Part shown: positions 58,411 to 61,271 of the stretch, piece after piece
How positions within the stretch are numbered: the first letter of the stretch is position 1
Layout of the letters: the number at the start of each line of letters is the position of its first letter
Program-made: the position numbers and the translations under genes
Origin: Atkinsonella hypoxylon
Taxonomy: Eukaryota; Ascomycota; Sordariomycetes; Hypocreales; Clavicipitaceae
Assembly: GCA_000729835.1 (NCBI GenBank)
Contig: JFHB01000186.1
Location: 1 to 61,271, forward strand
Direction: 5' to 3'
DNA: 61,271 nt
The notes under the pieces: generated by a model
Seen by the model: the letters and a program-made list of their open reading frames with translations, nothing else
What the model was told of the DNA's origin: nothing
Database searches by the model: none

Positions 58411-61271
58411 TAAACATTAGAACTACTAGAATTTTGCTAAAAGATTAAGTATAAATTACTTAAGTTAAAAGAAAAAAAAAATAAAAAAAGAGTAAAGGCT
58501 AAGCAGCCTCTTTAGTTAAAATAGAATAGAACTATATTTACTTTTAGTAGTTTTTAAAAACTTTTTATATATTCTATTTAATCTAGATTTATAGTCTTAA
58601 TTCTAATTAGATTTAAATCTTTAAATAATCTTAATATACTATTATTAAATCTTAGTTAGTCTTAAATATATAAATAAATAAACTTAATCTCTTTTCTCTT
58701 TAAAGCTAAAGATATAGAGACTATAGTATTAGCTTTTATAAAAGCTATAATAAGTTATATATTTTAGTAAAGTTATAGGCAAATTACTAAGATTAAATAA
58801 TATTATTAATCTCTTTATAGCTTCTACGCTCTTTTTTAGGTATTATTAGTAAATAAACTTCTATTATATATTTCTAATAATGTTATAGTAAAAGGTTTAC
58901 TTTAGTGTTATTATCCTTAAAATTCTCTTTTTAGTATAGCTATAATATATAGTCCTTAGAAACTATTTAATCTAATATATTATACTAAGCATTAGTAGGT
59001 TGTAATTTATTAGTATTTTACTTAAAGTTACTAGTGTTTTTACTATACTAAGCAGTATATTGTAGAGTATAGAGCTATTTATTAGCAGTAAAAGTCTACT
59101 ATCTCTCTAGATTAAGCTTAAACTTCTTAATATAATCTCTAGAAATAGTCTTATTAAGCACTATACTATTTAGGGTCTCTAAACAGTAAGCGCTAGTAAC
59201 TTTTACTTAGCTATATACCTTAAAAGAACTATTCTATTATATTACTAACTTCTTCTTTATTAATATATCTATAACCCTTTATATATTATATATAAGAACT
59301 AAATCTCTTAGAACTAATTAATCTTTCTTCTTTTACAATAATGCCTTTTAGTTCTAATTTATTTAATTAGCTAAGTATTACCTAAATATAAAGACTTTTA
59401 TATAAGCCTTCTAAATATCTACTTTCTTTTATTCTAGTATTTTAACTCTTACTTTAAAGAGATTCTATATTATTATAACTTCTAACTAATTAATTAACCT
59501 TTAAGTAGGAAATTTAACCTCTAAAGGAAGAATAAGCTTTTAACTATAAATTAAGTAGAAAGTAGATTTATTATATAACGCTTATACAGCTATATAGTTT
59601 ACTAATAGTGCTTTATTTAGCAATTTAAACTACTTACTATTAAAACCTTTTATCTTTAAAAGGGCAAATATAAGCATTTAATAACTAGCTTTAATAGGTA
59701 AATTAGCTTTTAAATTATATATTAATGTCTTAATCCCTTTAATTCTAATAGCTTTAACTGCTTTTTTAAGATTTCTATATATTTCTAGCTCTTTATTAAA
59801 AACTAGAAATTAAAAGACTTTAAATTATATAATTAGTTTTATTAGAAACTTCTAAATAGCTGCAACATTAGTATACTATATAGAGTATGCTTCTATCTAT
59901 CTAGTAAGGTTATATCTTACTTCTAGAAGGTACTTAAAACTATAATTAAGTAGTATATATTAGGTGTTAATATATATCTTACTTATTAAGTTGCTTAAAG
60001 CTACTAATATTAATAATTCTTTAGGCCTCTAAGGAGCAAACTTTTAGTATACCTTATAACAAAAAATTATTACTTAAACTATATTTTAAACCTCTTTTTA
60101 AAAGTACTTAATTCTAGCTATTTAAAATATAACTTCTATACCTTTATAACCTATTTACTTATATAAAGCCTTAATAATCTTCTTCTGTTACATTAAGTCT
60201 TTAATAACTAAGGTAGAACTCTTTATTATACTAGTTAGTCTCTTTTACAATAGGCCTTTATCTAAGAAGTATTACTTAGCACTTATATAAAGTTACTTAT
60301 ACTTACTCTTATTTAAATTAAATAGTCTTTATAATGTTAAAAGGAAATCTATAATTTATTAAGTTCTAAAAGTATAGTATACTCTATTATATAGCTAGAT
60401 CTTATTAATATTAAGCTATAGGTTAATAAAATCTTTAATATCCCCTTTAGCTACTTAATCTAATATATTAGAAGGCCTACCTTCTTTATATAATAAAGTA
60501 TTAGCTATTTTATTCTTTTCTTCTAGAATATACCTAGCTGTAAAATTAAACAGTATAATATAGCTAATCTACTGTATAATAAGTGCACCTAAAACGTTAT
60601 TAATAGCGCTATTAAGCTAATATATAAGTACCTAAGAATTAGTCTTTAGAGTAAAGAGAACTCTATAGAGATAAATTTATAGCCTTCTTAATATATAGAT
60701 AATAGCTCTATATTTCTACTTTATTTTATTATACTTAATTTCTAAATTACTCTAGTATCTACTTTTATATTGTATAAAGTGTTATTACCTATTAATAATT
60801 TATATTAAAACTGCTCTTTATCCTTTTAAGTTTATATTAACTATTAATATAATTTCCTTAGCGCTTAAGCTAAGATTAATTATTATAAGAACTAGTATAG
60901 TTATTATTATATACTTAAGGACCTCTATAGCGTTCTTCTAGTTTAGTCCTTAAGTTTACTTAGCACTCTTTTTAAGTAAAATTATAAGAGGCTTAGCTTT
61001 TATAAAGTAATACTATATTTAGATATAATAATAGCCTATAAGCTTAAGAAAGAATTTAACCTTAAAAATATTCTTATACTCTATTTACTCTAGAATCTTT
61101 ATTACTTTTACTTCTAAAGGTTTTCTTTTATTAATACTATATATAAATCTAATAATCTCTATAGTCTTTTAGTATAGCTTTAATTTTATAGTAAATATAG
61201 TATAACTAACTAGCTTAATATTAATAAGAACTTTATTAATATTAATTAAATATTCTATAATATATCTTTAT
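58411..61271 (-). pseudogene. D3 integrase, RNase H and RT C-terminus
   Basis: Mirror of D1 40609-43460. Integrase about 59100-60320, RNase H about 60490-61000, reverse transcriptase C-terminal part from about 61120 to the window end. The same domain order and motifs as D1 can be read on the minus strand. Nonfunctional. Confidence 0.8.

Larger units (their letters stand above)
54429..61271 (-). mobile_element. Family D Ty3/gypsy retrotransposon, copy D3 (right part outside window)
   Basis: Minus-strand copy colinear with D1 from the 3' LTR back to D1 position about 40609 (mid reverse transcriptase), where the window ends; D3 position is about 101877 minus D1 position. No length difference beyond a few bases. 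The left flank is ctac (54425-54428) in the A3 LTR. Confidence 0.92.

Noticed and set aside
1..61271. CRISPR array or bacterial operon structure
   Set aside because: Direct repeats are LTRs with 5-bp target duplications and retrotransposon domains; there are no spacer-repeat units.

Overview
The window is a gene-free, AT-rich heterochromatin block typical of a filamentous ascomycete (Pezizomycotina) that has repeat-induced point mutation (RIP). No host gene, rRNA or tRNA gene was recognised. Almost every base belongs to LTR retrotransposons stacked inside one another and riddled with C-to-T and G-to-A changes. Frames are broken almost only by TAA and TAG. TGA, TGG and their complements TCA and CCA are nearly absent from the mutated blocks. 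Protein assignments come from remembered family motifs read through RIP stops, so domain positions are approximate; LTR borders are mostly exact. The species cannot be named from the sequence.

Layout. Family B is a Ty3/gypsy element with 243-bp LTRs, about 9.95 kb without insertions. Its outer copy runs from before base 1 to 48920 and is split by four insertions: family A, a Ty1/copia element (copy A1, 637-7416, plus strand); a second copy of family B (9186-27247); another family A copy (A2, 27918-34225, minus strand); and family D, a large gypsy element (D1, 35710-47444, plus strand). A1 carries a 468-bp mini-LTR element (T1, 5220-5687). The inner B copy carries family E, a gypsy element on the minus strand (11703-19810). 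Insertions with both ends visible have 5-bp target duplications (A1 gctag, T1 ctaat, inner B agaat, E ggaat, A2 ttact); D1 shows only ctac.

The right flank, 48921-51944, is only lightly mutated. It holds part of another copia element (G, minus strand), a 634-bp mini-LTR element (T2), and about 1 kb of hairpin-rich DNA that is probably the 3' LTR of gypsy family F. F coding sequence (minus strand) continues to 54160. There a third A copy (A3) interrupts it, and A3 is itself interrupted at 54429 by a second D copy (D3, minus strand) that runs off the window.

Points of interest: gypsy families B, D and E each have long extra frames between integrase and the 3' LTR (sense in B and D, antisense in E). 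The two mini-LTR elements carry tRNA-like RNA polymerase III promoter boxes across the LTR/internal junction. In every complete element the outward-facing ends are spared from RIP while the same LTR positions facing inward are mutated. The mutation context looks like pyrimidine-CA rather than any CA.
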